Shown here: positions 22,895 through 34,642 of the stretch, piece by piece | How the letters are laid out: each line of letters starts with the position of its first letter | Position numbering within the stretch: position 1 is the first letter of the stretch | Program-made: the position numbers and the translations under genes | Assembly: GCF_003576645.1 (NCBI RefSeq) | Contig: NC_044925.1 | Location: 9,694,852-9,758,851, forward strand | Source of the DNA: Ipomoea triloba | Lineage: Eukaryota > Streptophyta > Magnoliopsida > Solanales > Convolvulaceae | Direction: 5' to 3' | Length of the DNA stretch: 64,000 bases | Notes under the pieces: generated by a model | What the model was told of the DNA's origin: nothing | The model's database searches: none | What the model saw: only the letters and a program-made list of their open reading frames with translations

Positions 22895-24923
22895 CACAAA
22901 AGTACATCCCAAAACCTAGGGAAGAATGGACAAGTGATGATAGGAAGAGAAACAACCTGGACAATATTGCCAAGGACATTCTCTTCAGAGCAAAACGGCA
23001 AAAGAGGTATGGGATACTTTGATGTTAATTGGTGAAGGTGACGAACAGGAAAAGGAGAACAAGCTCACCGTGGCCATGAAGAAGTTCGAGGACTTCAAGA
23101 TGAAGCCAGGGGAGAGCATCGACAGCATGGAATCTCGGTTCATGAAGCTATCAATCGAGATCAGTGATCTTGAGAAAAAGATTCCACAAAAGGAGCTAAA
23201 CCTGAAGGTCTTACGAGGCCTTACCAAGGAGTGGGAAATGAAGGTGATCACAATGCGTGATCACAGGGATTTGAAGAACACCACAACCGACCAACTTTTC
23301 AGAGATCTCAAAGCCTTCGAATTTGAGATGCTTCCGAGAGATGAGGACGTGGTGGACAGACGGAATGTGGCACTGGTTGCTGATCAACCATCCACCTCTT
23401 CAAGGTCAGATCCTAATCCCACTAATATGTTATCTGACGAACAGTTTGCTCTCTTCATGAGGAAATTCAGGAAATTCATGAGGAAGTCAACGGAGAGCAA
23501 CACAAGTTCACCTTCCTCCTCAAGAAGGAACAATGAGAAACATTCATCCAGAAGGATAGAGGAGGAAAATCAGGGTCTCTGCTACAACTGCAGGAGACCA
23601 GGACACTTCAAAGCCGAGTGCCCTTACCCTATGGTAAGTAAGTATCAAGGCCAAGAAGGCAGGGACTCCAGGAGAAAGGAGGAATCCAAAGAAAAGCCAG
23701 CACAAAGTGGCTTCAAGGGAGATTCAAGGAAACATCTGCGCAGAAAGGCGCTTGTTGCTGAGGAACTCGAGAGAGCAATCGAGGAGTCCGAGACATCGAG
23801 CTCCAGTGAAGGCAGCAGCAGCTCAGAAGATGAGAGGGGACTCATCTGCTTATACACCGAGGAAGAAGAGGATCAATGTCTAATGGCCATTGACAATGAG
23901 GTAACCTCTACTTCCACATCTAGCTGCTCTACCTCTACCTCTCGTTGTTCTTCGTTCGGAAGCGATGAAGATCCCTTTGAGATGCTTGAAACACTTAAAA
24001 GGGATCTCGGTATCGGTAACAGCACTCATGCCAAAATCCGGGAAGAAAACAGCAAGCTAACTGCTGAAAGAGATATGCTTAAGAACGTCTCGAAAGAGAA
24101 TTCGGAGCTAACTCTCAAAGTAAGTGAGTTAGAAGCCAAAGTAATCCTGCTGGCTGAAGAGTGCAAAGCTCGAGAGACCAGAGAGCTTAATCTTAGAAAG
24201 GTCATAGCATCATACACGAATTCCTCCAAAACTATGGAGAAAATGGTAAATGATCACAGACCTACTAGTGATAGAACCGGTCTAGGGTTCCGTCAAGACT
24301 GTCTCTCGAGAGATAAACAGACCAATGGTCTGGGAACTTCAAATAGTGGAGGATCTCAACCCAAACCAAACAAAGGTCATAAAAGACCAACAGAAAAGAC
24401 CAGAGTAGCTATTCATAAACCGTCCCTATACACCAGCAATGGAAAGTATAGGAAAGCTACGAAGAATGGCCGGGTAAACAATATCGAGAGATCACCTTGC
24501 TATCTCTCGCAAGGCCATTCCAAGTACAAAAGGAGCTACATTCCATATAATGCGCTTCAAGGCAAATATGGAAGGTCTGAGATCCACAAAGTTAGGAACT
24601 CACGGATGGAGAAAGGTAGACTCTATCCATCTAGTGAGAATTGGTCATCGAATCATGATTTCTGGAAGAAACCTCACTTCCAGCAATTTCACATGACCAA
24701 ACAGCGTATGAAAGGCATGGTGCATAAGCTGATCGAAAAGTCTATACCTAAGTTGATTTATTCACCAAAGAGGCCCAAAACCTTTGCTAGCATTCCTTAT
24801 GATTATCAAACGTATAATGGCTACATTGCACCTAGGCCTGGAGTAATGGGTCCAAGGTATAAATGGATGCCTAAACTTACTAACCAACCAGGACCCAAAG
24901 TTTGGGTACCTAAATCTGCTTGA
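22723..24923 (+). pseudogene. gag: Copia A gag, frameshifted
   Basis: Starts MDSMLSRHLL. The Gag capsid-like region of copia elements follows (FDDWKTRM near codon 15; IGEGDEQEKEN downstream). A 37-base deletion near 22991, relative to the copies at 34643 and 55375, shifts the frame. The deletion ends share GC. The rest is open from 23019 to the TGA at 24921-24923. It includes a perfect CX2CX4HX4C zinc knuckle (CYNCRRPGHFKAEC, 23580-23621), a Ser/Glu-rich stretch and a predicted coiled coil (about 24030-24200). Gag would package the element's RNA. The sequence after the knuckle, from 23634, may also be an intron. The pol frame begins at -1 relative to gag. Confidence 0.92.
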
Positions 24924-24934
24924 TCCGCTTGCAG
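23634..24934 (+). other. Candidate intron joining copia gag to pol
   Basis: GTAAGTAAG at 23634 matches a strong 5' splice site directly after the zinc knuckle. CTTGCAG ends at 24934. TACTAAC at 24878-24884 would be a branch site about 51 bases upstream. Removing 23634-24934 (1,301 bases) joins codon ATG (23631) to GAC (24935), which is in the pol frame. Donor, branch-like sequence, acceptor and phase are all kept in copia B. The donor is also a coding sequence, so RNA evidence is needed. Confidence 0.45.
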
Positions 24935-27612
24935 GACACCAGGGACATATGGTTCATTGACAGTGGATGTTCGAGACATATGACGGGAAACTTAACACTG
25001 CTAGAGAACATCCATCCTATCGAAGGTCCCCTGGTGACATTTGGAGACAACAAGAAGAAAGGTCGCACAAAGGCTGTTGGTGAAATTCATAAGAATGAAT
25101 TGGTGATCAAGGGGGTATCCTACGTTGAGGGACTCAAATTCAACCTTTTTAGCACAAGCCAGTTCTGTGACAAAGCCTACAGAGTGATCTTCACCAAAAG
25201 CAAATGCCAAATCATGCAAGAGGAATCTCTCGAAGTCGTCCTGGAAGCAGCAAGGAAAGGAAACATGTACATAGTGGATTGGAGTTCTGCCAAACCATCC
25301 CTGTGTATGCTGGCAAGGAGTAAGGAAGACTTATGCTGGAATTGGCACAGTAAGCTTAGCCATCTGAACTTCAAAACTATCAACAAGCTTACTAAGAGGA
25401 ACCTTGTGGAAGGACTGCCCAAAGTTACGTTTCGAAAGGACAAGATTTGTGAGGCATGTCAACGTTGCAAACAGACCAAATCCTCTTTCAAAGCCAAAGC
25501 CGAGACCTCATCTACTAGACCACTAAGTCTTCTCCATATGGACTTATTTGGCCCAGTAGACCCACCCAGCATGAGAGGAAGAAAGTACACTCTTGTGGTA
25601 GTAGATGACTACACAAGATTCACCTGGACCGTGTTCTTAACCAAGAAAAGTGAGACAAAAGTTGCCTTACCAAACCTTCTGAAGCAGGTTCAAATTGAAA
25701 AGGATGTCTCGATACTAAAGATTCGGTCAGATCAAGGTGGAGAGTTCGTTAATCAAGTTATCGAGAGCTACTGCAACGAAAACGGTATTCATCATCAGTT
25801 GTCAGCTGCTCGAACGCCTCAACAGAACGGGGTTGCTGAAAGAAGGAACAGAACTCTCAAGGAAGCCGCAAGGACCATGCTCTCGCAAGCTAACATATCT
25901 CAAGGATTTTGGGCATAACCAATCAACACAGCGTGCTATACCCAAAATCGGTCCTTGATCGTGAAAGGAGTTGGAAAGACTCCATATGAGTTGTGGAACG
26001 GAAGGAAACCGAATGTAAGCTACTTCCACACATTCGGGTGCAAATGCTATGTCCACAACAATGGGAAGACTCAGCTAAGAACTTTTGATGAAAAGGCAGA
26101 TGATGGAGTATTTCTGGGATACTCATAATCCAGTAAAGCTTTCAGAGTCTTCAACAAGCGAAGGTTGGTGGTTGAAGAATCCATACATGTCTCTTTTGAT
26201 GATAGAGCATCAACAGATCAACCATCAAAGTCAATGGAAGCAGCTGAGGAAGCTCAGTCGGAGTCAATCGAGAGATTAGACTCACCTCTCGATGGGAAGA
26301 AACCGATAGTTCGAGACGTAGCGGAACTCCCGTCAGAATCAGATGATGAAGAGCCTACCAAGAAGAAAGCTCCTGACTCAGTTGATCCGATCCAGATCAT
26401 AGATGCTCAACCCACATCTCAACCTTCAACGGAAGTGTCAACCGAGGAGCCACAACACGACCTAAGATGGCTGAGAAGTCACCCTGCTGATCAAGTGATT
26501 GGAGATGTACGTGACNGAAGAAGGCACTTTACGGCTTAAAACAAGCTCCGAGAGCTTGGTATGACACCTTATCCTCTTTTCTACTTCAGTGTGGGTTCAC
26601 CAAAGGCCTAGTGGACAAAACATTGTTTAGAATTAAGGATGAGGATCACATTTTATTGGTACAAATCTATGTGGACGATATCATTTTTGGAAGCACCAAT
26701 CCAGACTTGTGCGAGAAGTTCTCCAGGTTGATGAAAGGGAAGTTCGAGATGAGCATGATGGGAGAACTCAACTACTTCCTTGGATTACAAGTGAGACAGC
26801 TTAAGGAAGGTATCTTCATCAATAAGGAGAAATACACCAAGGATCTGCTCAGAAAATACAACATAGAAGGGAAATCCTCAGTCAAAGTACCCATGGGAAC
26901 CTCTCTACGTATCGATGTCGACAGTGAAGGTCGAGAGGTCGATCAAACTACATATCGAGGTATCATCGGATCTCTTCTTTATTTAACTGCTAGTAGACCA
27001 GATATATCCTTTGCAGTAGGTGTATGTGCTAGATTTCAGGCAAGTCCTAAGGAAAGTCACTTAAATGCATCTAAAAAGATCCTTAGATATCTCAAAGGTA
27101 CGCAAAGTGTTGGACTTTGGTATTCGAGAGGTGGATCTTTCGAACTTATGGGTTATTTAGATGCGGACTTTGCCGGTTGTAAAATAGATCGAAAGAGCAC
27201 ATCAGGGACATGTCAGTTTCTAGGTGGAAGACTTGTCTCATGGTTTAGCAAGAAACAACATTCGATAGCTACAAGCACCGCTGAGGCAGAATATGTAGCA
27301 GCTGGAAGTTGCTGTGCTCAGGTTTTATGGATGAAGCAACAACTACTGGATTATGGTGTTGAATGTAAAGAGGTTAAGATCATGTGTGACAACACAAGTG
27401 CTATAGCTATCACTCAGAATCCAGTGTTACATTCAAGAACAAAACACATTGATATCAAGTATCACTTCATCCGAGACCATGTTGAGAAAAAGGATGTAAC
27501 TTTGGAATACGTTGCAACGGAGGAGCAACTAGCAGATATTTTCACAAAAGCGTTATGTGAAAATAGATTCTCTCAACTAAGGTTAGAATTGGGAATGATA
27601 GAATTGGGATGA
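24914..27612 (+). pseudogene. pol: Copia A pol: protease, integrase, reverse transcriptase, RNase H
   Basis: Protease active site DSG is at 24959-24967. The GAG-pre-integrase zinc region follows (WHSKLSHLN...CEACQRC). The integrase triad is Asp 25541, Asp 25730 and Glu 25838. A TAA at 25916-25918 (copia B has a Glu codon there) and another at 26126-26128 stop the frame. At 26516 a single N replaces about 437 bases present in copia B. These encode the start of the reverse transcriptase. After the N, the frame holds the catalytic YVDD (26668-26679), and RNase H with DADFAG and STAEAEY, to the TGA at 27610-27612. The 5' part of the polymerase is therefore missing from the assembly, not necessarily from the genome. 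Confidence 0.93.
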
Positions 27613-27811
27613 ATGATCAAGTCTTATCTTCTTGTATTTAGTGCCATGAACTGTTTCGCATGTGAGGGGCGGTTTCATCAACTTTATGGCAGCTTTGGAG
27701 TTACGCAGCATTGAATGGTCATTCATATGGCATCCCGTGACTCAACAGTGGTAACCTTTTTGGGCTATAAATAGAAGGGTTTTCTCATCAGTTCATGTCA
27801 TCGACTTCTTC

Positions 27812-28183
27812 ATGGAGAAGAAGAAAGGAAAAGACGATGTACCGTTCTGGTATAGAGGGAGAAAATCAGCAACGAAGTCCAAAGACTTTCAAGGAGAGAA
27901 CTATCCAGAATCAACGAAGGGTGAACAGATTGCGGAGCTTCCTGATAATCCAAGCAAGCATCCTATTCCCATCCAAGGTGAATGGATCCCCAAATGCGAG
28001 GAGATCCACAACGATGGGATACTGGAGTCAGGAGAAGAGTCTTGCACAAGTGGGACTCCTACCGCTGCACATTCTGGAAAAGGACCTCCCTCAACCAAAT
28101 GGAGAACCAAGGGAAAGGGAGATGAAGCCTGTGAGGAAGGCAGCAGCGGAGAGAAGAACAAGAAGGGGAGTAGCCACCGCTAG
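27812..28183 (+). CDS. Small hydrophilic ORF between pol and the extra ORF (123 aa)
   Basis: ATG at 27812, first residues MEKKKGKDDVPFW. It is Lys/Glu/Ser/Gly-rich, with no signal peptide or membrane segment. The same ORF is present in copia B (60924-61283) with a different C-terminus. By eye, replacement changes between the two are at least as many as silent ones, so selection on the protein is not shown. No similarity is recognised. Upstream (27765-27775) is CTATAAATAGA, a TATA-like sequence that could start a transcript. It could simply be an untranslated spacer. Confidence 0.4.
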   Translation: MEKKKGKDDVPFWYRGRKSATKSKDFQGENYPESTKGEQIAELPDNPSKHPIPIQGEWIPKCEEIHNDGILESGEESCTSGTPTAAHSGKGPPSTKWRTKGKGDEACEEGSSGEKNKKGSSHR

Positions 28184-28518
28184 TTCTGTTATTAGGAGAA
28201 ATAGGACTTTAGATGGCTAGTTCCTGTTCTAATGATAGATTCCTATTAGGCTGCCCAAGGCCAAACAAAAGTTTCTATGGAATCTAATAGGATATTGATT
28301 CATATGTAATGCTTTCAAAGATCACTAAATGAACTTAAGGAAATGTTCCAAGTGATATCTTCTTTTGATGAATCAATCTTATCTCCGTATCGCAATCTGT
28401 GTTCGAAAGGTAGTTCGAGAGGTACATGTTCAGTTTGCCTATTTGTGTTATGTCTCGAAGAAGGGTAGTTCGAGAGATCACTTCAAAAGATATCAAACTG
28501 ACTATCTACGTATCTCTA

Positions 28519-28640
28519 AATGGAGGAATAAGGAGGGTTAGGGATCGATCACTCAGGGGGAAGATCCTTAACCACAGGAATACTCAGATGGAGGAATAAG
28601 GAGGTTTAGGGATCAATCACTCAGGGGGAAGATCCTTAAA
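28519..28640 (+). repeat. Duplicated internal purine-tract unit of copia A
   Basis: Two ~53-bp units, each with ATGGAGGAATAAGGAGG and ending CACTCAGGGGGAAGATCC. Copia B has both (about 61627-61745). Repeated polypurine-tract-like sequences in this region have been described for Sireviruses. The rest of 28184-29106 has no ORF; it holds a TATAAATAT-like site near 28801. Confidence 0.6.
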
Positions 28641-29106
28641 CTATAAAAGTCGAGAGTTTACCTTCGAGAGGTAAAACTAATGAGCTCAACGGATATATGT
28701 GGAATGGCTAACTTTGGGCATTAATGTTAGCCACGTGGTCTTCGGTTACTGACGGTTTTCCGCTCTTAAAGGCATTATCTTGATAAGTGGGAACATGCTT
28801 ATATAAATATCATCTCTTTATATCCCACTATCCAAAACTGTATTATATCTTACCAAAATACCCTTACCATATCTTACATACATAACCGTTATAAAGGGTA
28901 TTTCTGACCTTTAAATTCTTTTTAAATTAACCGGGATCCCTTTTCGGGTCAAGCTCTCAACCCTACCCATATATCCAACCCGAATCCACATGATATAAAA
29001 GCCAAATTCTTCTTCCTTACCCGGATTCAAGCTCAAACCGAATACCCAAAACCCCCAAATCCTAAACACTGTACACATTCCCTCCAAAACCTCAAATCTG
29101 TCAACT

Positions 29107-32100
29107 ATGGCGTCCGAATCCTCCACATCAACCTCATCTTCCGACGCATATCAGAGGGAGTTGCGACACATTCGCACTCAAATCAAACAAGTCAAGGCGG
29201 GGAGTATCCTTGACAAAAACGGCTTCATCACCCACTCGTCAAATCCAAAGATGGCAGAGAAAGTCCTGAAAAAGTTTGAGAAGGCAGGACTAATGAAATA
29301 CATGACGCACGACTACCAAACCATTCATGCACTCGACTTCACTGAATGGTTCGCGAGTGCCAAGGTCACGAAGGGCAAAATAGAGAGTCGGTTCAATGAG
29401 ATTGATATCACGACCTCTGTTGGTGACCTCAGAGCGGCATTCGACTTCGCGACGTCGGAGGAAGCAGTCCAGCACCTCTCGGATTACGACCTGGACAAGC
29501 AAGATTTTTGGAGTAAAATCCGACTAGAGACTGCACCGCCCAGAGCATCCTCTGCCCTCCGCAAGTTCCACCTAAAGGAGAGGTTTGCTCTTGCTGCCGA
29601 CCTAATCATGAAATTCGTGCTCGGCAAGGTGTCTGGAACTGACGAAATCAATCTAGACATCCTCAAAATCCTCCACGCCATCTAGAACAACAACAAAATG
29701 GACTGGGCACATATCATCTTCAATTTTCTTCAACAGCAGGTGCAAAGCTCAGTCTCCAACACCAACCTGACGATCAGTAAAAAGGTTGGTTTCGGTTTTG
29801 TTGTTCAATATCTTCTAAGTTTGAAGGGCTTAGAACTGAGGGAAGGGCGAGAGATTCATCGGAATACCTATATGGGTAGGACGAAATCTCAAGCTCCAAA
29901 GGCTAAAGGTGTTAAGGGTGCACCTTCTCCCTCGAAGCCTAAGGGAAGGGGCAAAAGGAAAGCCCCAGCCAAGGAGAAGGAATCTGATGATGAGCCTCTG
30001 GATAACCTGATCAAGAGGATCACCTTATCGAAAAGGGCTAAGAAAGCCAAAACCATCGCCATCACTCAGATTCGAGAAGTAACACCTTCAGCAATCCAAG
30101 AACTACTTGAGAACAGGGCACAAGCCCAGGGGGAACCTCAGGCTACACTGGCCACTGAGGTTGAGAGAGTGCCCCCTACCAGGTCTCTGTCAGGAGCTTT
30201 ATCTGTAAGTCTACATGCTGATGATGATGCTGAGGGTGCTGATGAGTCTGTTGTCGAGCCTCGAGAGGAGGTTCGAGAGATTGAAGGTACTGGGATCAGT
30301 GATCCAGTACAGACAGAAGTTGAGGAACCACGAAAGGTGGTTCGAGAGGTAACAGTGGAAGCTGCATCGGCAACAGAAATCCTATCTACTGGATCTCATG
30401 ACTTTAATGATGATGCTACTACTCAGTTAGATCGCCATGGTGAAGATGCAGCAAGCCTAAGTGACTTCTCCAGGGTTCTTCGATGGATAAACTGGAGAAC
30501 AGGCCCTTTTGATCAACTGATTGCACAAGCAGCATATATGGAGGCTGAGGAGATGTTCGCGTTGAACTGGTTAAACCTCACAGAACTCCCAACCAGTGAA
30601 CTTCTTGACCTTGCCCATGAAATGCATACAATCAAGAGAAATCTTGAGAGATCTGACAAAGGGAAGGGCATAGCTGCTGATGAACAAGAAGTCGTGCCTG
30701 ACACGGACCGTGAATCAGAAGCCAAATTTCAAGAAGATATCAGGCTTGCCACTGCTCTATCATTGGGACATCAAGTAGAGGATACGAGAGGTCCAGGAGA
30801 GACCTCTGGGATTGCTCGAGATGATTCTGAGAATCCAATACCAACAGCCGCAATCCCCTTGTCCCAATTAAATTTCTCTGCTCTGGACGAACAGGTAGCA
30901 GCTTCGAGAGGTGAATCCGAGACCTCTGAAGCACTTGAGGTGGCACCCAGCTCAGTCATACTGCTGCCAGCACTTGAGTCCACACCCTCGAATGATACCG
31001 ATGAAGCACAGACAATTCGAGAGGGTGAAATACCGTTGCTCCAACTCCCAGGTTTTCCCATCGATATGGAAAGAGAAAGGTGGAGTGCACCAGCTGCTCC
31101 TGAAACAATAGTGATTCCTGACTCACCTGAGCAAGCTGAGGTACAATCTGATGAGCAACGAGAGCAAAATGTCCCAAGTCCTGCTGGTTCGAGAGGTACT
31201 GAGGAGGACGATGCGACCATCGAAGGTGGAAACAGGGAAACACCTGTCGACACTTCGTTTCCAACCTCACCAGCAGATGACCAAGTTCCCAGCACTAGTT
31301 CGAGAGATCACGCTGAGGGGGAACTTCTATTGGATGGAAACCGGGAAGCGTCCAATACCGAAGATCCCTCCCTGGCTGATCCAATCTCAACAGTCGCTGA
31401 AGCTGAGGCTCCAGGTTCGAGAGGTGAAGAGCAAGAAGTGATCCATCCCTCAGGTGGAAACCGGGAAGCGCCTGACATGGAGCTACCTTCGCGCTCTGAA
31501 CCCAGTGTCCCTGCGACCCCTCAGTCACTCAATCGAGAGGTGGACTCGCAACTGCAAGTTATGGGTGGAAATCTGGAAGCACCCAAGTCCCCTCCAATAA
31601 AAGGTACTTCTCACTTCTCTTCTTCTACTTCTGACTATGATCAACAGGCCGAAGAAGCCTTCATTGGCGAAGTGCGTCAATTCATGGCTGATCAATCTCA
31701 GAAGATGGCTCAGCTCGAGAGGATACTCGCTGTTGTCCGCAATGCTGCAATGCTTGCTGCTGGCACAAGTGAATCCCAAGGCCGTCATGCAGAACTTCTC
31801 GAACAGGCAGTATGGGCTGAGGATGCAGCACGGAAAGCTGCAGATGAAGCTGCTGTAGCTCGAGCAGAGGCTGCAGGTGCGAGAGCTGAATTAGCTGAGA
31901 TACGAGCAGAGCTTCGAGCTTTCCAATATTCTAGTGAGCTTCGACAGGACGTAATCAAAGCACTACTCGATGATCTGTCGAACCAAGTGCCTGCCCAACT
32001 TCAAGCACTCTTCGAAGGCATGTCCACCCTCCTTTCCCGCACAGATGATGCCACCAAGGGGGAAAATACTCAGGAAAGGACATCAACAATCAGCAAGAAG

Positions 32101-32589
32101 AAAAGGGCAGCAAGTGAACCAGCTGGACCTCCTCCAAAAGTCCCAAAGACAATAAGCAAGGCAGTGGAGGAAGCCAAGAGGAAGGAGGATCTAAGGGTTC
32201 AGCGCACAAAAGAATTAGAGAAGCGAAGAGAAGAAGACAGAGAAAGAAAAAGGAAAAGGCAAGAACAACAAACAGAGAAAGAAAGAAAAGATGAACAAAA
32301 GATGATTGCCTTCAAGTTCGGAAATAGAGAAGACACCGAGCAAAGTCTTGTCCATCAGATCTTCAATCTGGTGAAGTATGTTGGAATGTCTCTTCACAGC
32401 AACATGTCTCCAGAAGAATGTATCTACTAGTGGAAGAATGAAGTAATTGAAGGTGAGTTTGTTGGGGAGGCTTTCAGAAACTACCTATTCTTCCATGTCA
32501 CAGATGACTATCTGAGCTTGGTAGACACAAAAAACCCCATCAAGACACGAGAAGCAATCAACAAGAAGATTCTAGCAAACAAGAAGTAA
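29107..32589 (+). pseudogene. Extra (env-position) ORF of the Sirevirus-like element, two in-frame TAG codons
   Basis: One frame runs from ATG 29107 to TAA 32587-32589. TAG codons interrupt it at 29683-29685 and 32428-32430. The N-terminal ~190 residues are a globular-looking region with KFEKAGL and HLKERFALAADL. A basic linker follows (near 29880-29990), then a long acidic Ser/Glu-rich region with four GNREA-like repeats (31228-31590). An Ala-rich helix and a strongly charged coiled coil (about 32180-32300) follow. I see no clear signal peptide or transmembrane segment, so a real envelope function is not supported. Sireviruses carry an ORF of unknown role here. The short segment after the second TAG stays open for 53 codons. 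Confidence 0.75.
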
Positions 32590-32860
32590 GCTCTCGTAGT
32601 CAATAACTCCTTCTTGATCATCTCTGATTGTTCTTGATCTCTTTTGCCTTCCTCTATTTTATCTTTTCTGCTAAAGTCTTGTAAAACATTCCCGTTATGT
32701 TAATATATATATATATCTTTTGCTGGGGTGTTGCGTGAGTTCTTACTTCATGCTTTAGCAGATTATCTCACTTGTCAAACTTACCGTATGCGCTGAAAAT
32801 AAAATCAATGTTCTTTTCTTGCTAATCAGTCATACGAGTAAGTATAAGTGTTGGCATCAT

Positions 32861-32875
32861 CAAAAAGGGGGAAAT
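32861..32875 (+). other. Polypurine tract of copia A
   Basis: AAAAAGGGGGAAAT immediately before the 3' LTR; it would prime plus-strand DNA synthesis. Confidence 0.85.
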
Positions 32876-34530
32876 TGTTAGGAACATAATGTATTAGGTT
32901 TTGATGATACCAAAATGTATCTTAGAATCCCCTAAGTCTCGAAAGATAGGAATCAATGTAAGTTCGACAAGTAAACTAAGAGCGAAAATACAACCGGGTA
33001 ACTTGAGCTCAACTCGGAAAATATTTAAGATTAAGGTAAACTTGTGTGAACATCTTAGAAAGTCTCGTGTTGTAATCCCATAGATAGATCAGAAGAAGGC
33101 ACGGGACAACACTGGAGGAATAAGGGTCTGCGAGACATCAACTAAGTCTCGAGACATAAGCAGAGTCCGAGAGATAGTATCTCTCGATACAACAACCCAG
33201 TTCGAGACATAAGCAGAGTTCGAGAGATAGATCTCTCGATACATGGGGATCAAGACATCAAACAATCGAGACATCAATCTTGGTCTCGATAAAACGACAT
33301 TTCTCCAAAAGGCTGAATGATGGTCAGGAAGCATGAATAAAGTTTGGAGAAGAAGAATATCATGGAGATAAAATATTAAGGAGTAGCAAGTGGAGCATGG
33401 ACTCAAGAAAGTGGATTATGGAATATCCACTACCAAACAAAAGGTTCAAGTTACAAGACCACCACTCCATGAAAAATGCTGAAAAGAAGCAAGACCCATA
33501 CACAACATGGGAGACAAATTTCAAACGGAATAATTTTCCCTCCAACGGAATTATTCCTTAACTCTCATATAAAAAGGACGTGAAGACACAAGTTAAACAG
33601 GGAAGTCTTGGTTAGAAGAAGTGAGTTCATTCTGAAAATCTTAAGAGGTGTCTATTTAAAACGTTCAAGTGCCTGAGCTCAATCCGGAATATCATCCTGA
33701 TATTCAAAATAGCGAGAAAACACATCTTAGTGTTTGAGAGAGTTACAAAGCTTAAACTGCTATACATCTAGAAGGTGACCGAAGCAGCTCTACATCGAAG
33801 TTGATTCAACGATAGCTTTTGGTTAGATTGGAGCTTGTTACACTCAACTGTGACAACCAAAGGTCCTTGCTTTGGATTAAGCAAGAAGAGGCGGAGTAAC
33901 CTGGCAACTGTCTAGTGAAGATCCTGAGGCTTGAGGCGGGCTTGGTGATCAAAGCTCAAGTGCTCGAGATGTGGAGTAACTAGAAGCGGGGAGAAAAACC
34001 TGAGGAGAGGCGGAGTAACCTGGGAGCTGTCTTGTGAAGATCCTGAGGCTTGAGGCGGGCTTGGTGATCAAAGCTCAAGTGCTCGATAGGTGGAGTAACA
34101 AGAAGCGGGGCGAAAAACCTGAGGCTTGAGGCGGGCTTCGTGATCAAAGCTCAAGCGCTCGATATTGTACTAAAAAGGGAAGTTTTAGTGCAATCCTTCC
34201 AGGGAGTTTCTGGAAGAAGAGTGGATGTAGGCGGGTTGGCCGAACCACTTAAAAATCTCTCTCGCATTTACTTTCTGCTTTTATCTCTCGCTATCTAACT
34301 CTCGAACTGCACTACATATAACCGCACCTCTCGAACTAACTCAAACTCGTGCTAACTAAAAGGGGATAACTTTTCCGCTGCGCATAAAACTTTGTCTTCA
34401 TCTTGTGAGGTATCGGACCTAAACATCCTAAGTCCAATACACACGAGAAGTCGAAAAAGATTTGCAAAATCTTATACAAGTCTATTCACCCCCCCCTCTA
34501 GACTTGTACCCCATCCCCTTGGGACCAACA
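32876..34530 (+). repeat. 3' LTR of copia A
   Basis: TGTTAGGAAC to GGGACCAACA, 1,655 bp. Compared with the 5' LTR it lacks about 127 bp at 33382. It carries the full 118-bp tandem unit region (33888-34130) and a candidate TATAAAAA at 33568-33575. The sequence after it is not host DNA but another primer site and gag. Confidence 0.92.
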
Positions 34531-34532
34531 AT

Positions 34533-34544
34533 TGGTATCAGAGC
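34533..34544 (+). other. Primer binding site after the 3' LTR
   Basis: TGGTATCAGAGC. Its presence after a 3' LTR shows that a second internal region follows, giving an LTR-internal-LTR-internal arrangement. Confidence 0.9.
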
Positions 34545-34642
34545 AAGTTCTCTGATCGATATAAACCTTTGTTTATATTGCCTAGAGATCCTTCTTTGAA
34601 AAACCCTTTAAAAATCTTTCAAAGCACGAGATAATTTTTAAA

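Larger units (their letters stand above)
19569..34530 (+). mobile_element. Sirevirus-like Ty1/copia element (copia A) nested in Tekay-2
   Basis: Both LTRs begin TGTTAGGAAC and end GGGACCAACA. The order inside is primer site, gag, protease, integrase, reverse transcriptase, RNase H, a small ORF, a large extra ORF after pol, purine tract and 3' LTR. A long ORF downstream of pol is characteristic of Sireviruses (SIRE1 type). Left target site: AAGAC (19564-19568). The right side does not return directly to Tekay-2 but runs into a second partial copy (34531 onward). Gag has a frameshift, pol has stops and an assembly join, and the extra ORF has two TAG codons, so it is not autonomous as written. 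Confidence 0.92.

Noticed and set aside
29107..32589. Functional envelope gene
   Set aside because: Only the position suggests it. I see no signal peptide, fusion peptide or clear transmembrane segment, and there are two stops.
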